Below, piece after piece: positions 21,500-33,600 of a stretch of DNA of 64,000 nt; position 1 is the stretch's first letter, and each line of letters begins with the position of its first letter. Made by a program: the position numbers and the translations under genes. The DNA is from Acholoe squamosa (taxonomy: Eukaryota > Annelida > Polychaeta > Phyllodocida > Polynoidae): assembly GCA_949317995.1 (NCBI GenBank), contig OX439049.1, positions 12,028,395 to 12,092,394 of the forward strand, written 5' to 3'. The notes beneath the pieces are model-generated. The model was not told the origin of the DNA, searched no databases, and worked only from the letters and a program-made list of their open reading frames with translations.

Positions 21500-23200
21500 G
21501 GTGCACCAATGAATGTATATATACCACGGCTATATGCTCGAACGCTGCACAACCGCCACTCGAACGCGCCAATTATTGGTTGCGCCCCCTGGTGTATATA
21601 CAGAAAACTACATTTCCGGTGTGAAAAAAAAAACAAGGACAAAAAAGTTGAAGATGTGGTGATATTTATCGGCGATTTCTCAGTGAAATCTTTACCAAGG
21701 TAGGTTTATATCTGGTCAGAGCTTGCTACGATTATCATACATAAACGGGGACTTGTACTTTTAAGTCTGAGCAAAGTGGGAGATGGTTAAAATCCAAGTT
21801 GTAAGTCAATACACACAAGTTACACTGACTACGCAGTGACACTGACAGTGTGAGTGTAGTTTAGTAATATTCAGACTCTTAGAGGCTAAGAGGAGAGTGT
21901 TTGTGACCCGGGGTTTTCACAGGCAGGGCTATAATAACATGCGGGCTAAAGACTAGAAAATTCCCCGTGTTATTAAAGCTTATAATTTTTATATCTGTAC
22001 CCTGCAATTGGATTTATTATATGGGTGAAATGAGTAAGCCTGTACCGGGACTGTGTACGGGGGATCCTTAAAATTGTTGGCCATGACCATGTTAGGCACT
22101 TACCTAGTTTTTCAAGACTTTATCCCATAAATCTTATCTAATGAGCAATGGATAGATCTTGAGAAAAGAAGTGGATTTGCTTTTTAAATTAAGTCTCTAT
22201 GTCAAAGTGGAATTATGACCGGTCAAAGGTACCAAATCAAACCCAGAATTCTGCCATAGTTTAATAAGAGTTTAATTTGGATCCAATTTTGTGATCAAGC
22301 AAGATGAATCCAAGGTAGACTAGATCACTAAAATGATTATTTTTGTCAATTTTCTTTTCAGATAAGCAAGATATACCCCCAAGAATGTAAATAAATGATA
22401 CATATTATCATAATCAAACAATGTAAAAGCAAATTTTTGATGTCATCTTTACCCTTGAACTGCATGCTCTGACAGAACCACGGCAGAATATCGTCTTTGA
22501 CTTTGGATGTTTGAATGATCATAACTTCCATTTAAATTGTCATAAAAACTTAATTTTAAAACAAAACCACTTATTTTTATCACAGCTATCAATTTTTCAA
22601 AATATAAAATGCATACAATAAGGTTTTAATTGATAGGTAAGTGCCTAACATGGGGGAGGTTAGGACAAGTGTCCAGAGATAATCTCGCCCAAAAAGGTTG
22701 CAGGGTCTGTCAAACATACTGCAGCCCCTTAGAAAAAGAAAAGCTAGACATTTTCTAGATGAATTTTATCCATAGAACAGGTGGGAACCATTTATTTTTA
22801 GGTGCTCAATGATCTTCTCATCATAAAATGGTTCTAAACTTTTAGTTGGACTTCAATGGGGTCAAAGGCAAAATTCCCTGCATTCAACATTGTACAAGAA
22901 ATATTCATTTTAAAGGTCTAGCCAAGCCTGTTAAAATGAGCCCATGTTTGTAAAGATCCTCCAGTAAATAGCTTCAGAATAAGCTTGCAAAGAAAGGAGA
23001 GTTCAACACTACCCAGTTTCAGCTTTATCACAGTTTCACACCTTTACTGAAGCAGACTCACACACTGGAGGTATTTCAGTGCCTAACCATGTCCCATGTC
23101 GATTTTATTTAAGAAATGGTCTAGTCCTATGCTAGTTAAATCCTAGGCTAATGCTCCATGTAGCCTACCGGTAACCTCTCACAATCTATAGTGTGTTATG
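21500..23200. other. Intergenic, no gene recognised
   Basis: No exon-like segments with family resemblance. The open stretches are short and lack splice-consistent partners. Mostly unique AT-rich DNA. Confidence 0.4.
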
Positions 23201-23224
23201 TGTAATATAACAAAGCACCTACCA

Positions 23225-23430
23225 GGCTACCTGTCATGTCGGGCTTCCCTAGCCCACTTAAAAGGGTCTTTTTCTCCTCTTTCCTATCCCCTCGGATGTG
23301 TGTGGTGCACATATGTGCGGGCACTGACACATTCCTCTGTGAAATTGTGTAATATCGTTCTCGCCATGAATATGACCTTAGCTGTCGAAATGGCGTTAAA
23401 CATCTATTACTCACTCACTCACTACCTGTC
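23225..23430 (+). mobile_element. SINE-like dispersed repeat with CTCA tail, copy 1
   Basis: 'cttccctagcccacttaaaag', 'ctcctctttcctatcccctc', 'gcacatatgtgcgggcactg', 'gaatatgaccttagctgtcg', 'gttaaacatctattactcac' and a short (CTCA)n tail. Further copies occur at 30798-30870 (head only), 31550-31765 (with a 50-bp internal duplication) and 40590-40696 (tail half). The 'ATGACCTTAGCTGTCGAAA...GTTAAAC' end resembles the 3' ends of SINEs seen in many marine invertebrates (recalled, not searched). Confidence 0.65.
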
Positions 23431-23462
23431 ATGTCACTATTTTTTGCCTCATGTCACTATTA

Positions 23463-23610
23463 TAAGGGTGTGGTCATTTTTTAACAACAGGGGAGGGGTG
23501 TTGGATTTTTGGGTCGGCGTGTCAAAATTTGTTTGGCCCTCCCTCTCAGAGGGGACAAATTTTTTGCCCATCCCCCTTTATTCTATATATGCGAGGCTAT
23601 TTCTGATTGA
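23463..23610. mobile_element. AGGGAGTGGTCATT foldback family, left end only
   Basis: 'aagggtgtggtcattttttaa' then 'caacaggggaggggtgttgg' matches the left end of the 20744 and 29964 elements; the right end is missing. Confidence 0.55.
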
Positions 23611-23955
23611 GAAACGCGGCTATGTTGTCCCAACACTACACTCCGAAAGGCCCAGGTATGTCGTTTTTACCGCCTCTTGAAACTGGGACAGGTCATGTGA
23701 CACTTTTTGGACAATATGATTGGTTAATGTGGATTTTCAGGCCAGTGAAAGTCCATCATTTTTAGGTTTGGGGGCTTCAAGAGATTTAATTTTAACGGAG
23801 ATCTCCATGTCATGGTGATCTGTGATATATTTGAAAAATAAAAAAAATGGCTGAGTTACTAAGATTCCCAGCATGCCTTGTCCAAACCAACATGGCCTCC
23901 CCCATTCTGGGTGAGTTTATTTTCATTTCTAATATTGTCACTTGTGTCTCGGAGT

Positions 23956-23982
23956 GTTTCAGCCCTCACGGGGCCTCATCAG
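23956..23982 (-). other. Hammerhead-like CTGATGAG...GAAAC motif
   Basis: On the minus strand, CTGATGAGGCCCCGTGAGGG is followed by CTGAAAC. The conserved CUGAUGA and GAAA boxes flank a G/C-rich stem II with a GUGA-like loop. The 11.1 position is U (a G-U closing pair), and no GUH cleavage triplet is placed to complete stem III. The pattern is typical of relics of Penelope-type retroelements. Confidence 0.35.
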
Positions 23983-24296
23983 GTGTAATCTCGAGGAGCT
24001 ATATTGATTTATTTTTATACCCCAATGGGAAATTTACATAATTTCAATTTCCCACTGTGGTCTGACCTGTGTCACTGTTTTTCAGTGTTTATTTTAAAGA
24101 CTTGTCCTTTTTGTCAGAGGCCAGGAGTGCTCATTGTTTTAACAATGATTTTCAATTTTTAAACCATGGGCCATCAAAAGTCAGTTTTAGGTTAGAGGGC
24201 TGCAGTATTATTATTTTTTCTTTCCAAACTCGATCCATTGTTGGCCCAAGTTTTTTTATATTGAAACATTTTTTTACTCGACACTTTCAGTACCGG

Positions 24297-24354
24297 TATT
24301 AATGTTTCTTTACTCAAGTGAGTGTGGGAAAAAAGAAAGTAAAGAAACATTAAT
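24297..24354. repeat. Inverted repeat
   Basis: 'ttaatgtttctttact' and 'agtaaagaaacattaa' form perfectly complementary 16-nt arms around a ~24-nt loop. Confidence 0.75.
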
Positions 24355-25425
24355 ATCTGATGCAGGAACAATTGGGAAAATATTGGGTATGTTTCAGATA
24401 TAAATCCCACCCTCCCTCCACCCACCTGGGTTTGGCTCTCGTACTATCCGCAGCTTATTCGCAAGAATTAATTGGTATGATCACTATCATGTAATTAGTA
24501 GGAGTGATTTCTAACGTAAGACCCCTTGTATAAATTAGCACTGCTCTCTTGCGTAGGTCTGGGTTTCTTTATGCACTATCTCAGAGCCCCCAGGGATCTT
24601 ATCTCACTCTGCGGCTCCTGCTATCCTTAATCTTTGGGCTAGAGGGGTGGTTGGGGTCTTCTTTCCACCACGAGAGAACAGTGGTTAATCTGAAAATAAT
24701 TATACTTGAGTGAAAGGAACTACCCCCTTGTTGATGGTGTGAACACTCAAGCAATAGAACATGTAATGAAATAATAGGAGTTGATTCAAATAGATCTGAA
24801 AAGTTGTCAAATTAATGTATATTGCCCAAATAATCCTATAGATTCTTAATCATTTTCAAAATTTCATACATAGACCCATCCTCACGTATAACCTGTGCCT
24901 TATACACAGGTTATTAAGGTACACGATTTCAAAGAAATTTCCTGCTTTGTCAGGGAAACTCGAGTCAATGTGCCTTGCTTTTAGCAAGCCTGCTGTGGAA
25001 AGGATAATTGGAGCGCTTGTTTATTGAATGTCTTCGTCTCATTCCCCAATGAAGGTACTTGGCTGAGTGGTATACAAACATAGACTTGGCTTTGTGAGTG
25101 TTTGATATCTTGGCTCATCTCCAACCTGACCCGAAACACCCCTGACCTTCCATTACCCTGCTTTGGCTGAGAAGAAGACACGGAATCGGATGCTGATATA
25201 GAAATGTCAAGATAAAGTGTCAGGTTCACTGTAAATACTCGTGAATTGGCCGTATCTCGCATAGTTTATGAGGCCTGGCGTAAAATATCATTTGTTCAAA
25301 ACTGAAAGAAAAAAGTCGGACTTCAGGTGGACCTTGATGCATCTCTTAAAGTCAAGGTATGTCTTATATGTGGGGTTTTACATTGATGCACACCGGCTGA
25401 GGGAGGTAGACAGTACCATAGTGCC

Positions 25426-25855
25426 TCGCATATCATAAGGCACACCCACATATAAGGCACACCCCACATATAAGGCACATCCCACATATAAGGCGCACAC
25501 ACATATAAGGCACATCCCACATATAAGGCGCACACACATATAAGGCACACCCCACATATAAGGCACACCCCACATATAAGGCGCACCCCGCATATAAGGC
25601 ACACACACATATAAGGCACATCCCACATATAAGGCGCACACACATATAAGGCACACCCCACATATAAGGCACACCCCACATATAAGGCACACCCCGCATA
25701 TAAGGCACACCCACATATAAGGCACACCCCACATATAAGGCACACCCACATATGAGGCACACCCACATATAAGGCACACCCACATATAAGGCACACCCAC
25801 ATATAAGGCACACCCACATATAAGGCACACCCACATATGAGGCACTCCTTGAACT
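25426..25855. repeat. CACATATAAGGCACACCC minisatellite
   Basis: About 24 units of 17-19 bp (CACATATAAGGCACACCC and variants with CGCACA or CCCCA). The core TATAAGGCACACC is the same word that recurs inside the TATAAGGCGC foldback family. Three minus-strand frames are open through it only because the units lack stop codons. Confidence 0.9.
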
Positions 25856-25884
25856 CATGCAATACATAAGCAAATGACCACGAG

Positions 25885-26007
25885 CATGGGACATTTTTGC
25901 ATCGTATTCCCAGAGGTGGTTCTGCCTGTATTCAACGAAGCCATTATATGGCTGAGTTGAATGCGGGCAGAACCACCGAGGGGAATACGATGCAAAAATG
26001 TCCCATG
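25885..26007. repeat. Foldback with ~50-bp arms
   Basis: 'catgggacatttttgcatcgt' plus 'attcccagaggtggttctgcc' and 'tgtattcaac' pairs with 'gttgaatgcgggcagaaccac' to 'gatgcaaaaatgtcccatg'. The loop holds 'gaagccattatatggctga'. Neighbouring 26100-26220 is a dispersed repeat also present, inverted, at 5400-5475. Confidence 0.8.
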
Positions 26008-26689
26008 TGAGTGGACATTTGCATTTATGTTATGGCTACACTGGTTTGAAAGCTTTTAAGTAAAGAAACTCAACAAAATTAAGCTGTGTTCATTGCAGCA
26101 GGTCACGTGACTGTCAGCCATTGAATACGGCTACATTGTATTCCATCCTCCCCATTGAATACAGCGTTTCCAGTACTGTTCTATAGTAACGATCGTATCA
26201 GCCATGACATAAATGTAACGTCCGCCAGAGGCTATATTTTGGGTGGTTTGGTACTGATTGATAGCATGAAATCCTTGTGTATAAGATGTAGCTAACTTTG
26301 GCTGATTCTATAAGTTGCACTGGGGGTCTATCTTTGCATTGAAGCTGCACCTTATATGCGGGGTTTTACGGTAGAGGTCCGACGACTGTTGTCAGTATAT
26401 GAGCCCACAGTCCATCCCTTACCACTGTAAGGTACGCACCATCAGCTGGCATCCTCTCACTACAAGGTATCGTGGCAACGCTTCTTCCTCACAGATAAAT
26501 CTTTGTACGTTAGGACGTTACTTATACATAAGTTATTTAACACTGTAACTGCAAGGGTAGACAGTAACATTTTGGGCATTGGGCCACTCGAGCCAGCAGT
26601 CTATTATATATAGCAATATTTGCTATATTTCTACTGACTAGCTATCGCCGGCACTGCATAGATGTACCATACTCCCCAGCAGTTTATCG

Positions 26690-27120
26690 ATCCCAGAGGG
26701 TTGGCGTGATGCTTGAATGTAGTCCTGACGATTTAGGCCAAACCAAAAAAAAAAATAAGTTGGTCTATGGAATTTTGGTTTTGAAAAAATGGTCGAGCGA
26801 GCGATTTTTTTTTTTTTTTTTAAAGATTTTTTTGGTGTCCAATGGATTCCTTGGTGGGAAAGTGAGGCGAGCGAACAAATTTTATTTTTTTTTAAATTTT
26901 GCCAAACATCTCTAAGAGAAAACTTGTAGAAACTGAAGCGAGCGAAATCTGCAGACAAGATTTTTTTTAACAAAAAAAAAAATTGTATTTCTAAAAATAT
27001 GGAGAGGGCGATCCGTAGACCAACTTAATTTTTTGGTGTGGCCTTACCTATATTGCTGCATTCATGCATCATGATTCATGAATAGGCATGATGCTTTGAT
27101 GCACTATGCAGTGCTGAACC
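26690..27120. mobile_element. ATGATGCAT hairpin split by a GTTGGTCTA element
   Basis: Left piece 26690-26734 ('gtgatgcttgaatgtagtcc') and right piece 27045-27120 ('ctgcattcatgcatcatgatt') are the two arms of one hairpin. The 310-bp element 26735-27044 sits in the loop and is flanked by TTA on each side. Confidence 0.7.
26735..27044. mobile_element. GTTGGTCTA foldback element, copy 2 (nested)
   Basis: Inverted ends AGGCCAAACCAAAAAAAAAA then 'taagttggtctatgga' and 'tccgtagaccaacttaatttt' then 'ttggtgtggcct'. Interior 'gagcgagcga' and 'ggcgagcgaacaaat' stretches are complementary to the interior of 16391-16705. Confidence 0.85.
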
Positions 27121-27377
27121 CTCTGAGGGCCGCTAATGCATTGGTGCATCATGCCCATTGATCGCCATGATGCCTGAATGCAGCCCTGGTGAGGAACTCA
27201 CCAGGGCTGCATTGATGTATGCATCAAGCCCACCCTACAGGTTGGTACACTCCGAGGGGGTCAGCTTGATGCTCCAATGAAGTGCTGGCGAGCAAACTTA
27301 CTGGCACTTCATCGGCGCATGATGACGACCATTAGGGGCATGATGCACTAATGCATTAGCGGCTCTTCAAGGGTTAA
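27115..27377. mobile_element. ATGATGCAT multi-hairpin element, best full copy
   Basis: It starts 'gaaccctctgagggccgctaatgcat' and ends 'atgcattagcggctcttcaag' then 'ggttaaa'. Three hairpins in order: 'gatgcctgaatgcagccctgg' with 'ccagggctgcattgatgtatgcatc'; 'caccctacagg' with 'gagggggtca'; 'gatgctccaatgaagtgctgg' with 'ctggcacttcatcggcgcatgatg'. Confidence 0.75.
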
Positions 27378-27936
27378 AGAGCTATACGGCTGTACTTGGT
27401 GACAGCATAAGAAACAATTTACCTGTCGGTTGTCAGTAGGTACCGGAACCATGTTAAAGGAAAGACGACAACATAATGTAAGGACTATGGCCCACTTATG
27501 ACACCTTTGTGTCATTTATAGTATACTACTAGTGCTTGGAGAAGTCAAGCTACTGTAGAGGCGGCACCTTTCATATAAATCATACTCTTATAGTTATTGT
27601 GGATGAATATCACAAACTTCCAAATGTCATGGCATATCGTATAGGCAATATATCCTACATTGTAAAAAAGATCATATCGTCCCCTTGGCGCAAGAAGGTT
27701 GTATCTGCATTTTTTCAAGTTTTGCAGGAGAGGCAAAAGAAGTGTTCAACTAACTATAGCATGAAGTGGAAATAGCAGCATTGCACTGGAGCCTGTAGGC
27801 ACACATATCATAGACAGAGCTCCAGCACTTTTACAGTAGCTAGAAAAAGGTCAATACATGCTAAAACAGAAGATAATTCATTTTTGCCAGTGTCAGTTAC
27901 AACCTTTTTGCACTGAGGCGACGATATTGCCTTGCT

Positions 27937-28220
27937 CAGGGTTCCCACTGGTCAGTTAAAAGTCAGTTAAACCCATTTTTCTTTAAAGGTCAGTTAAAAG
28001 TCAGTTAAGAAGATATTTTGGGAAAAAGTCAGTTAAAAATGTTTTTTGACTGATTTAATAGGGTGATTGTCAAGATTTCACACGAATTTGCAAAATCGCT
28101 TGAGAGTGGATAAATTTTTTTGTGATATCCGTAAATTGTCCAATATTTGGTCAGGTAAAAGCTGATACATGTCAGGTAAAAGTCAGTTAAAACCATGACC
28201 CATAAATTGTGGGAACCCTG
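27937..28220. mobile_element. CAGGGTTCCCAC foldback element with AGTCAGTTAAA words
   Basis: Perfect 12-bp inverted ends CAGGGTTCCCAC/GTGGGAACCCTG with a 6-bp flanking direct repeat CTTGCT. The interior is built of 'aggtcagttaaaagtcagtt' words near both ends. A related, eroded element with 'gtcagggaaagtcagggaa' words is at 40005-40375. End sequence and size suggest a hAT-like non-autonomous element; the TSD is shorter than the usual 8 bp. Confidence 0.75.
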
Positions 28221-28904
28221 CTTGCTTATAGGATGCGGCTTGAAGTACCACTACTAATATTAGGTGTAAAGATGCGGCTTGTATGTGGTTTCATCTTCAG
28301 TCATATCAAAATGATGCCGACACACCAGCGTAGAATCTAAATGGCCATTGCCTTAGCACTCAGGCCATAATGGCCTGCCATGATCTCAGCCTTTTAATAA
28401 TGAAAGAATTTTCCCAATCGGCCTAATGAAGTTTATATGGGTACCTTAAAATATCAATGTTCATATGGCCTATGTGAGAAGGGAATGGCCTGCGTAAAAT
28501 TGCAAGATGCAGGCTACCATGGCCTGCGTTGATAAAAAGTGTTTGGCAACATTGCATCTTATAAACATGTTTTGCGAGAACTGATTGGCCATATTGTGTT
28601 GTGGACACATTTTAGTACAGGGTAGTACATTTTGGCTTTGTCAGTTGTTCATCACCATCCAAGGTTAGTTTTTTTGTTACACCGCTTAGAACTGGCCGGG
28701 TGCGGCTTTCTGACCCTGCGGCCTTTTGGCAGTGGGTTGTTGCCAGGAACCACAAATTACATACCTCTAAATGCCATTCTACCCCTGTAGACAACACTTT
28801 TAGTTTATGTTTTTATTTTTGTCTTGCCCTAAGGAGGGTATAGGAAAAAAATTTCTTCATGGTTGCTTTGCACGAGTTACTTCCAGCCTGGTCACGATCC
28901 AGTT

Positions 28905-29012
28905 TTCAACACTTTTAGTTTCTACCAGGAACTGACCTAGTTTAACCCTTTAACTCTTACAACACTTTTGGTTTCTACCAGGAACTGACCTAGTTTAACC
29001 CTTTAACTCTTT
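28905..29012. repeat. ~58-bp tandem duplication
   Basis: 'caacacttttagtttctacc' + 'aggaactgacctagtttaacc' + 'ctttaactct' occurs twice in a row with a single substitution, then runs into an ATGATGCAT element fragment (29005-29170). Confidence 0.75.
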
Positions 29013-29963
29013 AAGAGTTGCTAATGCATTAGTGTATCATGCAAATTGATCAACATAGTGTGTCAACGAACTGTGTGCCAACGCTGCTTCTTTGGTGCAT
29101 CATGCCGACCACCGAGGAGTGCACCAACGAGTAACTCGCCTGAGCTGCAGGCTCGTGCTAACCAACCAGCCTTTTAAAGGATGCACATATGACAGTGTTG
29201 AGTTCCTTATTAACTTGAAAAAAGGTATAGGAGACGACCATGGGTCCCCTCATTTTCAGTCATTTTGGTGGTGCGAATAAGTTTAAAAAAAGATGGAAAT
29301 TTTATATATAAGAGGCAGAATTACTTAATGAATTTGTAGTGCCATTAAAGGAGGAGATGTAGGGGTCTTGCAGGAAAAGGTATTTCAGTACCAACTGTTG
29401 TAAATTTTGAGTAATTGTCTATATTCTACAGAGTCAGTTGGTTGGCGGCCATAAGACGCATTTTGCCTGTAATGATGAAGGTATGTGTTGTTGATCCATG
29501 TATCAACTTTCCCGCCTTTTTTGGCAATGTGGTGCAAATAGGGCAGTTTTGGCAGGAGTTATGCGAATAGTAGCTTGGTGGTGCCAATAACCTGGGTGAG
29601 GGAGTGCTGATGTCAGACCACAAGCTAGACTTGCTTTTCTTTTCGAGTTACGAGCAATGCACATTGCTGCTCTATATTTTGAAATGGGAGGGCGCAGCCC
29701 AAAAAGAGGGGAACGCCCCCCTCCAATTTTAAGAAATATTTGGTGTCCAACAAAATCAATTGTCCAACTGTTAACTGTGGATAATAAAAAAAGAATCATT
29801 GCACTTTGAGATTTACTTGCAGCTGCAGTATTTGTTCATCATGTCGACAAATAGAAGACCTGAAGACCAGGTCAAAGCCCTTAGCCACAGGCATCATGGA
29901 TTCTTTCAAGGAATTTGTTCTGGGGGTTGTGAGTGGATGGGTGAGAGGGGTAACCAAGTTCTA

Positions 29964-30210
29964 AGGGAGTGATCATTATTTAACAACAGTGGAGGGGCGG
30001 TAGATTTCGGGGGAGGGGTAAAAGATTTCAGACCACTCTTTGGGGGAGGGGCAAAAGATTTTCACCCTGTCTTAACGAAAAAGCTAGCATCGTACTCTAG
30101 AATAAAGGGGGCGTGGGATTTCACACCTCCCATGGGGAGGACCGGAAAAATTTCGATGTGCATAGGCGAAAATCCACCACCCCTCCCCTCCTAAAATATG
30201 ACCACTCCCT
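29964..30210. mobile_element. AGGGAGTGGTCATT foldback element, copy 2
   Basis: 'agggagtgatcattatttaac' 'aacagtggaggggcggtagat' on the left; 'atccaccacccctcccctcct' 'aaaatatgaccactccct' on the right. The interior follows the same plan as copy 1. Confidence 0.8.
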
Positions 30211-30249
30211 AAGCGTATATAAAAAAATAAAAGAACTACCACAGAGTTT

Positions 30250-30560
30250 GGCAGAAGTGCTCAGTTTGGCTATTTGAAGCTGCAGCCCAGGAGCTGCACT
30301 CAGGCAATCTAGAGCCCTGGATAAGATTACTTGGGCCTGCATTGAGAAAAAGCTTCCGGTTACACACGAATCCCTTGCTGTGACTATGACATTGTTGCAA
30401 CAGCAGTTCCACGGCAGACAAGCAATGCCCATTAGGATTCACAGAATTCAAGCGACTTTTGATATCAGTCACAGCTTCTCCGATCGTGTGTTTGACGTCA
30501 ACATCCGCAGCGGGAAAGCACAAGTGGATCCCGGCCTTTATACACAAGGTTTACAGCATC
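30250..30560. other. Unassigned segment with open frames on both strands
   Basis: Both strands stay open for 60-100 codons (plus: HRIQATFDISHSFSDRVFDV; minus: ADVDVKHTIGEAVTDIKSRL), with balanced composition unlike the surrounding repeats. It lies 100 bp upstream of the 5' UTR acceptor of the receptor-like gene. It could be a transposon coding relic or an unrecognised exon; no family was recognised. Confidence 0.25.
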
Positions 30561-30641
30561 ATGATTAATTGTACTTCTTTAGCCATTTTCCCAAATCAGC
30601 CATACAATTAGTAATGTAAATGTATTTTTTTGCCTTTCCAG

Positions 30642-33600
30642 TAGTGCTGACAGTGAGAGAGGAGAATGAGGAGAGCAGCGTCCCCCACCCTGCTGCCCCT
30701 CTTACTGCTTGGGGTGGTGCTAACTAAACGTGAGTATTAATTTCCCACTGTTAACACTTTACACTTTACTTAAAGTATATAGATAATATTAGCTTGAGCT
30801 TCCCTATCTCACTTAAAAGGGTCTACATCTCCTCTTTCCTATCCCCTTTCTCTTTGTGTTTAATCCCATCAATGGTATCTCCTGTATATGGTTATACGGT
30901 GTACATGAAAAAATATGTAAAGAATTCAATGTTTTTCTAACAAGTATAAATGCCCCTTTATTACGGCTACATTTTCAGAGGGTGAGGCCAGCTATACATC
31001 TACATACATCATGCTGGAGGGGGACTGTCCGGGCCCATCGATACTCTTTGTGCGTAACTCGGTCCAAGTGTCGCTAACCAGTAACCCACTGCGCTATAAC
31101 GAGGGCGCATGGCGGCGGTGCAGTCTCACGTTCCAGGCACAGAAAAGCGGACATTTGTTACTCTTACACTGGGACGCCGTCAGACTGAGTACTTCTTCAG
31201 ATTCGTCAGGTATCAAGTAAGTGGAGACTTTCTAACTCTGAAATGCATTAATATGTCATACCCATTTGTCATCTGGATGAATGGATGAGTACCCGGTATT
31301 TTCTTTTTCCAGCCATTTTCAAAGGCCCAGGGAACTTTGGCTATTACCGGTGTCAGATATAATTGCCCTAAAATCCCAAGTATGAGACACATTCACATAG
31401 AAGCCGCCCCCTGGATTCGAGGAAGCTATTTATAGCTGATAAGCTACAGTAATGCCTTGAAATGGTCCCCATTGCTCACTATGTCCAAACAAGTGAAGCC
31501 CCGTGTAAATGCCACACCTAGAGCTCAGGAAGGCTCTATAAGAGGGCCTCCATAGCCCACTTAAAAGGGTCTATTTCTCCTCTTTCCTTTTTTTTTTAGA
31601 TATATTCGTTCATTGTACTATTTCTCCTCTTTCCTATCCCCTAGGATGTGTGTGGGGCACATATGTGCGGGCACCAACATTCCTCTGTGAAATTGTGTAA
31701 TGTAGTTCTCACCATGAATATGACCTTAGCTGTCAAAATTATGTTAAACATCTATTACTCAGGCTCTATAAGTGGCGGTAGACCTCTGAAATGGCCTATA
31801 AGCTATGGCTTACATATGGGGTTTATGTAAGGCATCGAGTGCTATCACCTATGGCTTGCAATACCTGACTTTAGAACCTCGTATGTAAGTTAAGTACTAC
31901 CGGTACATTACATTGATATATGGCTGAATCAAAACATTTTTATCTACTTCCTAACCAGGGTGTTTGTAAAAGAGGGTAACCCGATGCCGACCCCGGGGCG
32001 GGGTGAGTCTGACCGCAATGACTACCGCTCGTTCTCTAACCAGCTGACTCTACACTATATGGGCTACCCGCACTATGACTATCTCAGGGCCACCATCACT
32101 GAGATCAGATGTAAGTACATGTACTATATGTAATAATGGCGACTGTCAATGAGTGGATTCATCGGTAACAAGGAGACTTCTGATCTGATCGGGAGAATCA
32201 AAGGCATGTTTGATATTGCCGATCAGATTAGATGCATTCTACAGACAGCCCTACACTTCTCGATAATAAAATGTTGGCAGATGCAGTCGACCCAGTCTGT
32301 GGTCCACTTAATGCACTACTTAACGCGGAAAGAGTTATAGGCACCACCATGGATTAAGACGCTTTTGGGGGTCCATGAAAACAGGCCAAAATGGATAAAG
32401 TTTGTGGAAATAAACCATTAAAGACGTGTATTTATACAGACATTTGTCTATATACTGATAGACCAAGATGTTGTGATCCTAAATGTGTACTTAAATGTTT
32501 GAAAGAGTGAGTGCTGTTAATACAATAGATAGATTTTAAAAAGTTGTCTAGGAAGAGCAGAGAGGCAACACTTTGGGTGTCCAATGGTGAAGAAAACACA
32601 TTCCATTGGGAAACCTTTTTCCCCGCCCTTTCTGTCATTGTGTTAACCAATGCACCATGATGATGTCAGACTTTTAGAATGTATGCCCAAGCTGGCACAG
32701 CCTCTTCCAATTACACCCATCTATAGAGATTAGAAGGTGGACTACTTATCATTGTTGAAAGCTACATAAAATTTGTATGTGTGTATGTGATGGGGGGGAT
32801 AAGTTCTTACATGGATACAGAAGAAAGCCTTTCCGAGTTTTTAACGCTTACCTCTAGTTAACATGCCAAATTCATAAACCGGGGCTAGACTTTTAGGAAA
32901 TGCTGTAAGCGATCGGCGCTATTCTACTGAACCGTTCAAGTTATATTGGTAAATTCGCAGGACTGTGTAAACTTAGCAAAGTCAGTGAAATGCATCTCTC
33001 CAAACATCTGGAGTTGAAACTAATCTTCATAAAAACTAAAAACAAGAGCTTAACTTTTGTTTTGATTAAGATATCTTTTATTCTAATTTAATAAAGATAT
33101 GTTCTCTTTGACAGTTGCCTTGTCATGTAATTATGACGAGTTTATGTGTCCGCGAGGACCGAACAGTTTCTGCATCACCCGCGAACTCCTGTGTAACGGT
33201 GAGAACAACTGTGGTGACGACAACGTCAGCGACGAAAACTACATAGGCTGTACAGAGAGCCATGGTAAGGCCTTTGGAATTTTTATTCGCTTTCTGCTAT
33301 GAAGTCCGTGTTTTTTTTTGTGTGTGTGAAGTTTGTCAAATTGCACAGTATTGTGGATTTTGTGACCAGGCCCAGAATTATTTGCAGCAAATCTTTTGAA
33401 AAGGAAAAAAAAACACATGACAGAACAATGTACTGGTATCCTTTGTATTTGCAATAACACATATGAAATCATGTTTTTATGATGCCTTTTCTACTCACAG
33501 CGACCACCACACGACCTACAGACACGCCCATCCCAGTGGGACTGGTCGGGGCGCTGGCCGCCCAACCTGTTATAATCATATTTCTAGTTACTGCATTCTG

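Noticed and set aside
25323..25894. Cys/Tyr-rich 153-179-codon frames on the minus strand
   Set aside because: They are translations of the CACATATAAGGCACACCC minisatellite.
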